Of a stretch of DNA of 35,597 nt, positions 24,991 to 32,821 are shown piece by piece. The notes below the pieces were generated by a model that was not told the origin of the DNA, ran no database searches, and was given only the letters and a program-made list of their open reading frames with translations. Position 1 is the stretch's first letter. Every line of letters begins with the position of its first letter. Origin of the DNA: Candidatus Sulfotelmatobacter sp. Lineage in GTDB: Bacteria; Acidobacteriota; Terriglobia; Terriglobales; Acidobacteriaceae. The stretch spans positions 1 through 35,597 of the forward strand of contig JADGNP010000006.1 in assembly GCA_017883425.1 (NCBI GenBank), given 5' to 3'. Position numbers and translations under genes: made by a program.

Positions 24991-26235
24991 CTATTCGTGG
25001 ACTTCTGCGAGTTCAGCGTGGTTCGACGCATCCGCCGATTTCGACTGCTCAGCCAGCTTGGCCAAAACTGCGTCTGTCATTTGCACCGTGGTCGCCGCGC
25101 CCTGACTGATGGCTTTGGCGCTGCCGGGAATGCGCATCATGTCGTAGGTGCGAACTTTGCCTGCCTTCACGACGGCGGCGATGGCGTCGCGGATGCGGCG
25201 GGCTTTCTCCACCTCGCCGACGTGCTCGAGCATCATGACGGCGGAAAGGAACATCGCGATCGGGTTCACGATGGGCGGGTCGAGTTCCGCATACTTCGGA
25301 GCGGAGCCATGCGTCGGTTCGAAGACCGCGACTTCATCCCCGATGTTGCCGGATGCCGCGAAGCCCAGGCCGCCGATCAGGCCGGCGAAGGCGTCGGAGA
25401 TCACGTCGCCGAACAGGTTCGACGCGACCACCACTCCGTAGTCTTCCGGATTCTTGGTCAGCCACATGGTCTGGGCATCAATGTTGGTCGACCGCAACGC
25501 AATTCCCGGATATTCCTTGGCTACGGCCTTGGCTTCATCTTCCATCATGCCGGAAGTTTCGCGCAGCACGTTAGGCTTTTCGCAGATGGTGACAGACTTG
25601 TAGCTGTACTTTTTCGCCCATTCGAAGGCAGCCTGGCAAATCTTGCGTGCGGCGTGGCGAGTAATGATGCGCACCGAGATGGCAAGGTCAGGACCCGCAA
25701 TGGCGGTGAATGGTTTGAACTTGGAATGCGTCGCGAGCGCGGCTCGAACCTGCTCCGGCGGATTGGTCCACTCGACGCCGGCGTAAAGGCCTTCGGTATT
25801 CTGGCGGAAGACGACTACGTTGACAAGCGGTTCCTCAAAACCTCCGGCGGTCTTTTTGCGGATGAAGTTCAGCGGATTGCCGGGGAAGGAAATGCACGGG
25901 CGAATGCAAGTGTCGAGATGGAAGCGCTGCCGCATGGTGACAATGGGGCTGAAATACGAGTAGCCCTTGCCTCGGAGCTCCGGCCTGAGTTCGCCTTCCG
26001 CCTGTTTCTTGGGCTTGGAGGTGATGGCGCCAAACAGGCCCAGCTTGTGCTTGGCCAGCAGATCGACGGTGCGTTGGGGCAGGGCATTGCCCTCTCGGCA
26101 CCAGTACTCCCAGCCGATATCGGCGTGGATGTAGTCGGCGTCGAAGCCGACTGCTTTCAGAATCCGCAAGGCCTCGGGGAGAACCTGATTGCCAATTCCA
26201 TCTCCGGGCATGGTGACGACGGTATGTTTTGCCAT
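24991..26235 (-). CDS. Isocitrate/homoisocitrate-type decarboxylating dehydrogenase
   Basis: A 414-aa enzyme of the isocitrate/isopropylmalate dehydrogenase family, oxidising a 2-hydroxy tricarboxylate to a 2-oxo acid and CO2. The family core is clear: MPGDGIGNQVLPEA, RQNTEGLYAGVEW, SNLFGDVISDAFAGLIGG and EPTHGSAPKYA. By my alignment to E. coli Icd, Ser113, Arg119 and Arg129 are kept (SPIVTMR...CIRP), but Asn115 is Ile. SPIV-x-x-R recalls fungal homoisocitrate dehydrogenase. The KY after HGSAP matches the Lys/Tyr pair of NADP-specific Icd, suggesting NADP. Substrate is therefore open: isocitrate, homoisocitrate or a relative. It starts 6 nt after the hydratase stop, with AGGAGAC overlapping the end of that gene. 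Confidence 0.85.
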   Translation of the reverse strand: MAKHTVVTMPGDGIGNQVLPEALRILKAVGFDADYIHADIGWEYWCREGNALPQRTVDLLAKHKLGLFGAITSKPKKQAEGELRPELRGKGYSYFSPIVTMRQRFHLDTCIRPCISFPGNPLNFIRKKTAGGFEEPLVNVVVFRQNTEGLYAGVEWTNPPEQVRAALATHSKFKPFTAIAGPDLAISVRIITRHAARKICQAAFEWAKKYSYKSVTICEKPNVLRETSGMMEDEAKAVAKEYPGIALRSTNIDAQTMWLTKNPEDYGVVVASNLFGDVISDAFAGLIGGLGFAASGNIGDEVAVFEPTHGSAPKYAELDPPIVNPIAMFLSAVMMLEHVGEVEKARRIRDAIAAVVKAGKVRTYDMMRIPGSAKAISQGAATTVQMTDAVLAKLAEQSKSADASNHAELAEVHE

Positions 26236-26241
26236 GATTGC

Positions 26242-28230
26242 TTAGTCTCCTGAAACGACGACAGCCTCTTCACGCGGGTGCTTCTGATCCAGCCCCAGTC
26301 TCTTCGCGACCATGTTCTCCGCACCGCCCGCGATGACCAGGGACTGCGGCACACTGCCAAGCGGCGGGAAAGCGAAGCTCGCCCCACGCCATGCAACTGT
26401 TCCGGAAGTGAAGTCGATCTCCACCTGCTCGCCCGGGATAATGGTCTTTTCTTTTCCGGCGATGTCGCTGGCGAACTGTTCGCGCAGCCGCTTTACCAAC
26501 TCCGGAACCTCGATGCACAAGAAGCCGTTGTTATAGGCGTTGCGCAGGTAGGTTTGCGAAAAGCTGCCCGCGATGACCAGCGGGATGCCTTTGGCCTTCA
26601 GACAAGTGACCGCCTGTTCGCGACTCGATCCGGTACCGAAATTGAATCCGCCGACGATGACGTCGCCGGCGCGAGTGCGAAGGGCAAACGTCGGGTCATA
26701 GTTCTCCATGACCACGCGGGCCATCATCGCGGGCGTCATGTCATCGCGATAAGTGTAATCCTTGCCGTAGATGGCGTCGGTGTTAACGTTGTCCGGCGGC
26801 ATGAACACCAGCCGGCCTTGCACGCGCTCGGGAAATCCGGGGAGGATCTCCACGCGCTCGGCGGAGTGCGAATTGGACGCGAACTCTTCGTAATTGCGCA
26901 CGAGAGTGCGGTCTGCAAACTGACGCGGCCCGGTGATGTAGCCGGCGATGGCCGAGGCCGCGACGACTTCGGGACTGGCGAGATAGCACTGAGCCTCGCG
27001 CGATCCCATGCGGCCTTTGAAATTGCGGTTAGTGGCCGAGATGCCGACCTCACCCTTTTCCAGAAGTCCGGTTCCCAGACCGATGCAGGGGCCGCAACTG
27101 GATGGTAACGGAATCGCTCCGGCATCGAGCAGCGCTTGCCAGACGCCGCGTTTCTCCGCCTCCTGCTGCGTCCATGCGCTGGCCGCGCCCACGTAGAGCT
27201 TTACGCCAGGGGCAACCTTCTTGCCGCACAACACCCAAGCAGCCGCTTCGAGGTCCTCGACGCGGGAGTTTACGCAGGAAACCAGGTATGCCTTGTGGAC
27301 TGCGACTCTTTTCTTTTCAATCTCGGAGAGAGATTGCATCGCCTGCACAGTGTCGGGGCCGGAGACATGCGGCGTGACCTGACCGAGATCGAGGACAATG
27401 CGCGCGGCATAGGTCGCATCGGGATCGGGACGCGACGGCGTTTGGATCCATCTGTCGATGTCTTTTTCTGTGAAGCGCTCAACGCCTTGTTCCTGCAGGA
27501 GCTGGTGCATACCGCGCAGGTAACGGATGGTGACGTCGTCCACCGGGAACCAGGCTACGAGCGGTCCCCACTCGGTGCTCATGTTGGAGATGGAGAAGCG
27601 GGCATCCATCGACAGGCTGGCTACGCCCGAGCCGGAGAATTCGACGGCTGCGTTCAGAACCTCGTCGTGGTTGTAGAGGCCGCAAAGAGTGATGATGACG
27701 TCTTTACCGCTGACGCCTTCGGGCAGTTTGCCTTCGAGCACCACCTGGATGGTCCGCGGAATCTGCCACCAGAATTCGCCCGTGGCCCAAACCGCAGCGG
27801 CGTCGGTGCGGACAATGGGCGTACCAATAGCGCCGAGCGCGCCGTACATGTTGGAGTGCGAATCTGACGCAACTACGAAAGATCCCGGGAGAACATACCC
27901 GCGCTCGACCATGATCTGGTGGCCGATGCCCGATCCGGCGGGATAGAAATCGACTCCGTGTTGCGTGGCGAAGGCTTCGATGGACCCATATTTCTTCAGG
28001 TTAGCCTCGTCGCGATTCTGGATGTCGTGATCGAGGGCAAAGACGAGTTGTTTCGGGTCGGATATCTTCTTGGCGCCGATGGCTTTGAATTTACTCATCA
28101 CCGCCGACGTGTTGTCGTGGGTCATGGTGTGAAACGGCCGGATGGAAACGAAGTCGCCGGTGCGCAGCGGGCGCTGCGGGCCATCGGCGAGGTGGGCTTG
28201 GGCGATCTTCTCAACAATTGTCTGAGGCAT
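26242..28230 (-). CDS. Homoaconitase-type hydro-lyase (LeuC and LeuD domains in one chain)
   Basis: A 662-aa aconitase-superfamily enzyme that would move a hydroxyl group between adjacent carbons of a tricarboxylic acid. The large domain (about 1-425) has the three [4Fe-4S] cysteines: Cys319 (VSCVNSR), Cys379 and Cys382 (SSCGPC). The swivel domain (about 455-640) has FNFGTGSSREQA. Many stretches (FVSIRP.H.MTHDNT, FYPAGSGIGHQIMVE, VASDSHSNMYG, WATGEFWWQIP, ISATNRNFKGRMGS) recall fungal mitochondrial homoaconitase (Lys4) more than AcnA or AcnB; this comparison is from memory. Substrate could be homocitrate/homoisocitrate, citrate/isocitrate or a methyl analogue. Its ATG is preceded by GGAG about 9 nt upstream. 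It lies between the PrpD-like gene (78 nt upstream) and the dehydrogenase gene (6 nt downstream). Confidence 0.87.
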   Translation of the reverse strand: MPQTIVEKIAQAHLADGPQRPLRTGDFVSIRPFHTMTHDNTSAVMSKFKAIGAKKISDPKQLVFALDHDIQNRDEANLKKYGSIEAFATQHGVDFYPAGSGIGHQIMVERGYVLPGSFVVASDSHSNMYGALGAIGTPIVRTDAAAVWATGEFWWQIPRTIQVVLEGKLPEGVSGKDVIITLCGLYNHDEVLNAAVEFSGSGVASLSMDARFSISNMSTEWGPLVAWFPVDDVTIRYLRGMHQLLQEQGVERFTEKDIDRWIQTPSRPDPDATYAARIVLDLGQVTPHVSGPDTVQAMQSLSEIEKKRVAVHKAYLVSCVNSRVEDLEAAAWVLCGKKVAPGVKLYVGAASAWTQQEAEKRGVWQALLDAGAIPLPSSCGPCIGLGTGLLEKGEVGISATNRNFKGRMGSREAQCYLASPEVVAASAIAGYITGPRQFADRTLVRNYEEFASNSHSAERVEILPGFPERVQGRLVFMPPDNVNTDAIYGKDYTYRDDMTPAMMARVVMENYDPTFALRTRAGDVIVGGFNFGTGSSREQAVTCLKAKGIPLVIAGSFSQTYLRNAYNNGFLCIEVPELVKRLREQFASDIAGKEKTIIPGEQVEIDFTSGTVAWRGASFAFPPLGSVPQSLVIAGGAENMVAKRLGLDQKHPREEAVVVSGD

Positions 28231-28276
28231 AAGAGGACTCCAGTCGTTTCGCGGAGCACGTGTTGCCAGCCGCGCG

Positions 28277-28321
28277 ACGGTGTTATGCGATCACGATTGC
28301 TAGCACGGTTATGCGAGCACG
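28277..28321. repeat. Short imperfect direct repeat between prpD-like and hydratase genes
   Basis: ACGGTGTTATGCGATCACG and ACGGTTATGCGAGCACG lie 28 bp apart; the second overlaps the PrpD-like stop codon. This could be a local duplication or a pair of protein-binding sites. No further support is visible. Confidence 0.35.
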
Positions 28322-29793
28322 GGCTTGTGGCTCTTCTGGCCTTTGGCGCGCTGCTTCGTCCCGCCCTTGGTCTTCACGGACTCTGTCTTGCGAACATCGG
28401 CTTCCAGCAGAGCCATCAGTTCGCTTACAGAACCGACTCGCTCCAAATTCCAGATCGCATCTTTGACTCGCTTCTGCGCGCCGATGGATAGTACGCCATC
28501 GGCGAGCGCAGAAAACTTTTCTTCCAATTCCTGATCCGTCAACGGATTGCGCGGATCACCTTTGGGATAATCAAGCTGTTTATTGAAGGAGCGTCCGTCG
28601 GTTGTGCTGATGTTCACGATCACCCGCTGCAGTGCGGGAAATACTTTTTCGATCTCGGGATCCGCGACTACCTCGACCTTCTGCAGTTGCGCCCGGATTG
28701 CCGGGTCCATGATCTTTTCCATGGTAAACTGCGCCGGCGTCACCTGACGGTCGACCAGCGCTGCGGCGATCACATAGGGCAACGAGTGATCGGCAGTCTC
28801 CCTGGTGCGGGGATCGTATTTGCTGGGATCGGAAAGAATGTCGGCGGCGCGGGCCAGCGAGCGGATCTGGATCTTCTCCACCTGGTCGGGATGCAGATCA
28901 TTGCTCTTCACCAGATCGAGCACTGCCGAGATGGGCGTGTGGGTCAAGGCTTCAGTGGGAAAGGCTTTCATGCCGCATTGCGTGATGCGCCAGGATTCGC
29001 CCAAGCCATCCGTCAGGAGATTGAGCTTCCACTCCGGTTTGAAGACATGGGTCAGCCCTTCCTTGCCATCGACCACGTGCTCCGGGCCGGTATAGCCTTT
29101 TTCCGCCAGCAGTGCGGCAAACACGCCGCTCTGGGTCGCCATGGGATCGACGGTATTCTTCATCATGGTCAGCTTGCCTGCCGTGACCGCGCCCAGCGTG
29201 CAGTGACGACTGGCGGAGATGCCGATGGCGTGCTGGATTTGCTTCCAGGGAAGGTGCAGAGCGCGCCCAGCCACCATGGGCGAAACGAAGGCGGTGAGCG
29301 TGGCGTGATGCCAGCCGCGCTCACGGATGCCCGGGAACGCCGCTTCGCAATAGCGCATTTCGAATTCGTGGCCGAGCACGAGTCCGACGATGAGTTCCTT
29401 GCCGCCACTGTAGGCGCGTTCGCAGCAGGCGATCGCTGCGGGAAAAATGTCGGAGGGATGCGAAGGGTCCTGTTTCCAGTAGATGTCGTTGTAATCCATA
29501 CAGCGGATCATGAGCGCGTTGGCCAGCGACGCGGAGACGGGATCGATGCGCCGGCCGGTGCCAATCACGGTGGCGAGTCCTCGGCCGGCAACTTCGTCGA
29601 GAACTGCGAGAGCAATCTTTACGTCGTGCTGCTGGTAGCCGCCCAACGCGCAGCCCAGCGAGTCGAGCAGGAAACGCTTGGCCTGGTAGACGGCGTCCGG
29701 AGAGAGGTTCTTGAACTGGAGAGCGGACGCCCAGCGGGACATCTTCGCGGTCACAGTTTCTTTGGCAGGGGGATTCGGGTTGGACGCAGACAC
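28309..29793 (-). CDS. MmgE/PrpD family protein (2-methylcitrate dehydratase-like)
   Basis: A 494-aa cytoplasmic protein of the MmgE/PrpD family, whose known members dehydrate 2-methylcitrate, decarboxylate cis-aconitate or epimerise iminodisuccinate. Family features are the early FLLDSLGCALGG, the active-site region MDYNDIYWKQDPSHPSD, the turn GMKAFPTEALTH, and ETADHSLPYVIAAALVD. The basic tail (TKGGTKQRAKGQKSHK) is unusual. The start is GTG at 29793, with AAGGAGAG about 6 nt upstream, located in the 18-nt gap after the HD gene. In this setting it probably dehydrates or hydrates the cluster's tricarboxylic acid together with the homoaconitase-type enzyme. The exact reaction cannot be read from the sequence. 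Confidence 0.87.
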   Translation of the reverse strand: MSASNPNPPAKETVTAKMSRWASALQFKNLSPDAVYQAKRFLLDSLGCALGGYQQHDVKIALAVLDEVAGRGLATVIGTGRRIDPVSASLANALMIRCMDYNDIYWKQDPSHPSDIFPAAIACCERAYSGGKELIVGLVLGHEFEMRYCEAAFPGIRERGWHHATLTAFVSPMVAGRALHLPWKQIQHAIGISASRHCTLGAVTAGKLTMMKNTVDPMATQSGVFAALLAEKGYTGPEHVVDGKEGLTHVFKPEWKLNLLTDGLGESWRITQCGMKAFPTEALTHTPISAVLDLVKSNDLHPDQVEKIQIRSLARAADILSDPSKYDPRTRETADHSLPYVIAAALVDRQVTPAQFTMEKIMDPAIRAQLQKVEVVADPEIEKVFPALQRVIVNISTTDGRSFNKQLDYPKGDPRNPLTDQELEEKFSALADGVLSIGAQKRVKDAIWNLERVGSVSELMALLEADVRKTESVKTKGGTKQRAKGQKSHKPVLA

Positions 29794-29811
29794 GGGTTCT
29801 CTCCTTATATC

Positions 29812-30378
29812 TTAACCTGATGTTTTGAGCTTGATGTTCTTCGGATTCTTGAACGGCAGGAAGGCCATGAAGTCGGCGTGATGCACGATGAAGGCTTCCG
29901 TGGTGCGCTTGACCAGATCGCCCTCGGCCGCGTGGGCGGCGATGATGTGGCAAACCGCGTCGGGCACGCCGCATTCGAGCGCCAGTGCGACCCCGGTGAA
30001 GGGATGGCGCAGAGCCTCGCCGCGTTCGCTCTGGCGGCTCTTGCCGTCGGGGCCGATTTCGTATTCCAGCAGCTTGCCCACGTCGGCCAGAATTGCGCCC
30101 GCAATCACGGTGTCGAGGTCGATGGGCAACGCCCGTCCCATGAAACTGTGCATGGCCCGGGCGCTGTCGCGAGCGATGTGCACGACGCAGCGTTTGTGCT
30201 CCATAAAGGTGATGGGGCAATTCGGAACCAGCAGGGTGAAGGGGATCCGGTTCAGGTCTTCGGCCTGGAGGGAGCTGCGCTCGAGCGCTTTGATCCAGGT
30301 GTCGGTAACTTGTTCACGCAATTGGAGATCTTCAATCCAGTCGATCTCCGGCCAAAGGCGCTTGATAGTCTCCCGCAT
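29812..30378 (-). CDS. HD-domain protein with altered HD motif
   Basis: A 188-aa soluble protein with an HD-phosphohydrolase-like layout: a first His (EHKRCVVHIARD, about 61-70), then AILADVGKLLEY where most HD proteins have LLHDIGK, and later His/Asp residues (LRHPFTG, IIAAHAAEGD, FIVHHADF). The His of the HD pair is Ala, so one metal ligand is lost and the usual activity may be weak or changed. It is the first gene of the tricarboxylate cluster, 18 nt before the PrpD-like GTG start, and a 28-bp palindrome lies 56-83 nt upstream of its ATG. Its role is unknown. It might act on a CoA-like or nucleotide intermediate, for example in prosthetic-group supply for the CitD part; that is speculation. 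There is no strong ribosome-binding site. Confidence 0.8.
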   Translation of the reverse strand: MRETIKRLWPEIDWIEDLQLREQVTDTWIKALERSSLQAEDLNRIPFTLLVPNCPITFMEHKRCVVHIARDSARAMHSFMGRALPIDLDTVIAGAILADVGKLLEYEIGPDGKSRQSERGEALRHPFTGVALALECGVPDAVCHIIAAHAAEGDLVKRTTEAFIVHHADFMAFLPFKNPKNIKLKTSG

Positions 30379-30433
30379 ACGCGTCCCGATGCAAACAGTT
30401 CAGGCTAGCTCGGGGCGGAGGCGGAGACGACGA

Positions 30434-30461
30434 TTCAGATCACAAGGGGGTGTGATTTGAA
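30434..30461. promoter_or_regulatory. 28-bp palindrome, candidate operator of the tricarboxylate cluster
   Basis: TTCAGATCACA, six bases, then TGTGATTTGAA: 10 of 11 arm positions are complementary. It lies 56-83 nt upstream of the HD gene ATG, where a dimeric regulator would bind. No T-tract follows on the minus strand, so it is less likely to be a terminator for the preceding thioredoxin gene. The regulator is not in the window. Confidence 0.6.
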
Positions 30462-30524
30462 CACGGCGGAGACGGCCGGCCTCAGACCGGGGAGGGGTTG
30501 GATGGGGATGAGGTTGGGTTGCCC

Positions 30525-31046
30525 TTACGGGGTCTGCAAGAGGCTCTTGATCTCTCTCTCGAAGACGGCGGGGTCCGTGGCGCCTATGTGTTTGGCGTAG
30601 ATGTGCCCATCGCGGGTGATCAGAAACGCGATTGGGAGTCCCAGAACTCCGCCGTATAGCTCGCCGGTCTTCGCAGTCCCCATCACGACGGGATAATTCA
30701 TGTGGAATTGCTGATAGAAGGCGCGGACGGGCTCGGGACTGTCGTCCATGGAGACACCGATAATCTGCAGGCCGCGATCGCCGTACTTTTGCTGCAGTTC
30801 AACGAAATGAGGGGTCTCCTCGCGGCAGGGATCGCACCAGGTCGCCCAGAAATCGAGCAGAACGACCTTGCCGCGATAGGAGGACAGGCGAAGGGCTTGT
30901 CCGTCCAGTTGTGGAAGAGTGAAGTCGGGTGCGAGCACGTGCTGCTTTGTGCCGGGTGACGTGGCGTGTGGAACACTGGTGCGCCGCAGGTGCAGCGCAA
31001 CCAGCGCGGCAAGCGCCAGGGCACCCGCGACAAGCAGCCGTCTCAT
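30525..31046 (-). CDS. TlpA/ResA-like membrane-anchored thiol-disulfide oxidoreductase
   Basis: A 173-aa protein with an N-terminal signal-anchor helix (about 4-20, LLVAGALALAALVALHL) and an extracytoplasmic thioredoxin fold. The redox motif is WCDPC (about residues 70-74), preceded by VVLLDFWATW. The cis-Pro region is GLPIAFLI, as in TlpA/ResA proteins. It would reduce or exchange disulfides, for example during cytochrome maturation. It starts 15 nt after the rhodanese gene, so the two are probably co-transcribed. The only ribosome-binding candidate, GGGAGAA, lies within the end of that gene. Confidence 0.88.
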   Translation of the reverse strand: MRRLLVAGALALAALVALHLRRTSVPHATSPGTKQHVLAPDFTLPQLDGQALRLSSYRGKVVLLDFWATWCDPCREETPHFVELQQKYGDRGLQIIGVSMDDSPEPVRAFYQQFHMNYPVVMGTAKTGELYGGVLGLPIAFLITRDGHIYAKHIGATDPAVFEREIKSLLQTP

Positions 31047-31061
31047 GGCCGGACGCAGAAC

Positions 31062-31532
31062 CTATTCTCCCTTCGCGACGGGATAGCCCTTGTCCACCCA
31101 ATTCGCGCCGAAATTGTCGGAGATGTACAGCACCTTCACGTTGGTAAAGCCCATGGCGTGCAGGGCGTCGTCGGCGGGCTTGACGTTGGGACAGTGGCTC
31201 CAGGGGCAACAGCCGCAGTACAGAACGATGAGCTTGGTTCGCGGCAAGGACTCCACGCGCTTGCGGAGCTGCTGTAATCCGCTCTCGCTCGAGGCGGGAC
31301 CAATGTATTCCGACCCGGGGATGTGCGCCTGCGCGAACAGAACGTGGGAGCCTACCTGGATCATGAGCGGCTTTTCTTTGCCGGAGGTCTGGAGGAGTTT
31401 CACCAAATCTTCGGGGTTGATCAGGCGGGTGGTGGGAATGGAGGTTGCCTGACCGGCTGCCTGAGCTAGGGAGAGGACGGCAATTGCCACGAAAATGAGG
31501 GCGGACTTTGAATATCTACTGGCGATTCTCAT
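31062..31532 (-). CDS. Exported rhodanese-like protein
   Basis: A 156-aa protein with a signal peptide (about 1-29, SALIFVAIAVLSLAQAAGQA) and one rhodanese-like domain. The expected Cys loop is present as LYCGCCPWSHCPNV, with four cysteines, more than the usual one. This may mean redox or metal chemistry instead of plain sulfur transfer. The ORF track starts at 31583. I chose the ATG at 31532 because GGGAGA lies about 6 nt upstream and the signal peptide follows directly. It is followed by the TlpA-like gene, suggesting a joint extracytoplasmic sulfur or thiol role. Confidence 0.82.
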   Translation of the reverse strand: MRIASRYSKSALIFVAIAVLSLAQAAGQATSIPTTRLINPEDLVKLLQTSGKEKPLMIQVGSHVLFAQAHIPGSEYIGPASSESGLQQLRKRVESLPRTKLIVLYCGCCPWSHCPNVKPADDALHAMGFTNVKVLYISDNFGANWVDKGYPVAKGE

Positions 31533-31613
31533 AGGAGTTCTCCCTGAGGAATTCGTGTGATCGGAGTACCTGCAAGAATACACCGCCTGGTCGCTGAAAG
31601 GCGTCCCGCGTAA

Positions 31614-32660
31614 TTATGCGCCCGCAAGCTCGCGCAGGCGCTGGGCCGCACTCTCTGGCGTGATATCGCGTTGCGGGGTTCCCAGCATCTCGAAGCCGAC
31701 CATGAACTTGCGGATGGTCGCCGAGCGCAGGAGCGGGGGATAGAAATGCGCGTGGAAATGCCATTCCGGATGGTCGGCGCCATCGGTCGGAGACTGATGG
31801 AAGCCCATCGAGTAGGGGAAGGGAACGCCGAAAACTTTGTCGTAGGTGGAAGTGACGCGCTGAAGAATCTGGCTCAGGGAACGCGCTTCGTCGGTCGCGA
31901 ACTCATTCATGCTTCCTAAATGGCGGCGGCTGCAGACCAGAATCTCGAAGGGCCAGACCGCCCAGAAGGGCACGAGCGCAACGAAACCGTCGTTCTGACA
32001 AACTACGCGCACCTGCTGACGTGCTTCCAATGCGGCATAGTCACACAGCAGACAGCGATGGTGCGACTTCCCGTATATCCGTTGAGTTGCCAGTTCTTTG
32101 GAAGGCGCTTCCGGAATCGAGGAGGTAGCCCAGATCTGGCAGTGGGGATGCGGATTGCTGGCGCCCATCATGGCGCCGCGGTTTTCGAAGATCTGGACGT
32201 GGTTGATGTCTGCGAGACCGCCCAACTCGCGGAATTGCCCCACCCAGGTGTGGACTACCAGTTCGATTTCGTCCAAAGGCATGGTAGCGAGCGTGAGATC
32301 GTGCCGCGGAGAGAAGCAAATCACGCGGCAAATCCCGGGCTCGGCCTCGGCGACCAGCAGGCCCATGCTGTCGACATCGAGACGAGCGGCGGAGGTTTGC
32401 GGTTTCAGAGCGGCGAAGTCATTCTCAAAAACGAAGGTCGTGGAGTATGCAGGATTTTGAATTCCGCCGGCCCGGGTGTTGCCGGGGCAAAGGTAGCAAT
32501 TCGGATCGTAGGCGGGCTCGGACGCAGTTTGAAGCGGCGCCACTTCTCCTTGCCAGGGACGCGTCGCGCGATGGGGAGAGACCAGCACCCATTCGTTGGT
32601 CAGGGCATTCAGGCGGCGATGAGGATCTTCCGTGAGTTTCAAATTTTGGCCTCGCAGCAT
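31614..32660 (-). CDS. galT: Galactose-1-phosphate uridylyltransferase
   Basis: A 348-aa cytoplasmic enzyme of the Leloir pathway: UDP-glucose plus galactose-1-phosphate gives UDP-galactose plus glucose-1-phosphate. Family motifs are [24 protein letters not shown] near the start, zinc-type CYLCPGN, the active-site HPHCQIW (catalytic second His), and [11 protein letters not shown] near the end. Length is normal for GalT. The ORF track starts at 32720. I chose the ATG at 32660 (MLRGQNLKL), which matches the family start, although no clear ribosome-binding site precedes it. No galK or galE lies nearby. Confidence 0.92.
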   Translation of the reverse strand: MLRGQNLKLTEDPHRRLNALTNEWVLVSPHRATRPWQGEVAPLQTASEPAYDPNCYLCPGNTRAGGIQNPAYSTTFVFENDFAALKPQTSAARLDVDSMGLLVAEAEPGICRVICFSPRHDLTLATMPLDEIELVVHTWVGQFRELGGLADINHVQIFENRGAMMGASNPHPHCQIWATSSIPEAPSKELATQRIYGKSHHRCLLCDYAALEARQQVRVVCQNDGFVALVPFWAVWPFEILVCSRRHLGSMNEFATDEARSLSQILQRVTSTYDKVFGVPFPYSMGFHQSPTDGADHPEWHFHAHFYPPLLRSATIRKFMVGFEMLGTPQRDITPESAAQRLRELAGA

Positions 32661-32757
32661 TTTACGACGAGTGGAGGCAAGGTGCAGACCGTCATCATCG
32701 TGATGCCGCGGAACGGGCAACGAAAGAGAACCAGCCCACGCGGCAACCGTGAAGGTC

Positions 32758-32805
32758 CGCCGGGCTTCGCCCTGGCGGGACAGCCGAGGCGGCTGTCACC
32801 ACATG
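32758..32805. repeat. Dispersed double-hairpin repeat, family A, copy 3
   Basis: CGCCGGGC-TTC-GCCCTGGCG (one bulged base), then GACAGCC/GGCTGTC, then ACCACATG. It has the same layout as copies 1 and 2. It sits in the gap between the heme O synthase and galT genes, just past the stop of the first. Confidence 0.75.
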
Positions 32806-32821
32806 CGCAGAGTGTGTTGGC

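Noticed and set aside
24952-26253. 433-aa plus-strand ORF opposite the dehydrogenase gene
   Set aside because: Shadow frame; the minus strand carries all family motifs.
28687-29820. 377-aa plus-strand ORF opposite the PrpD-like gene
   Set aside because: Shadow frame with no recognisable domain.
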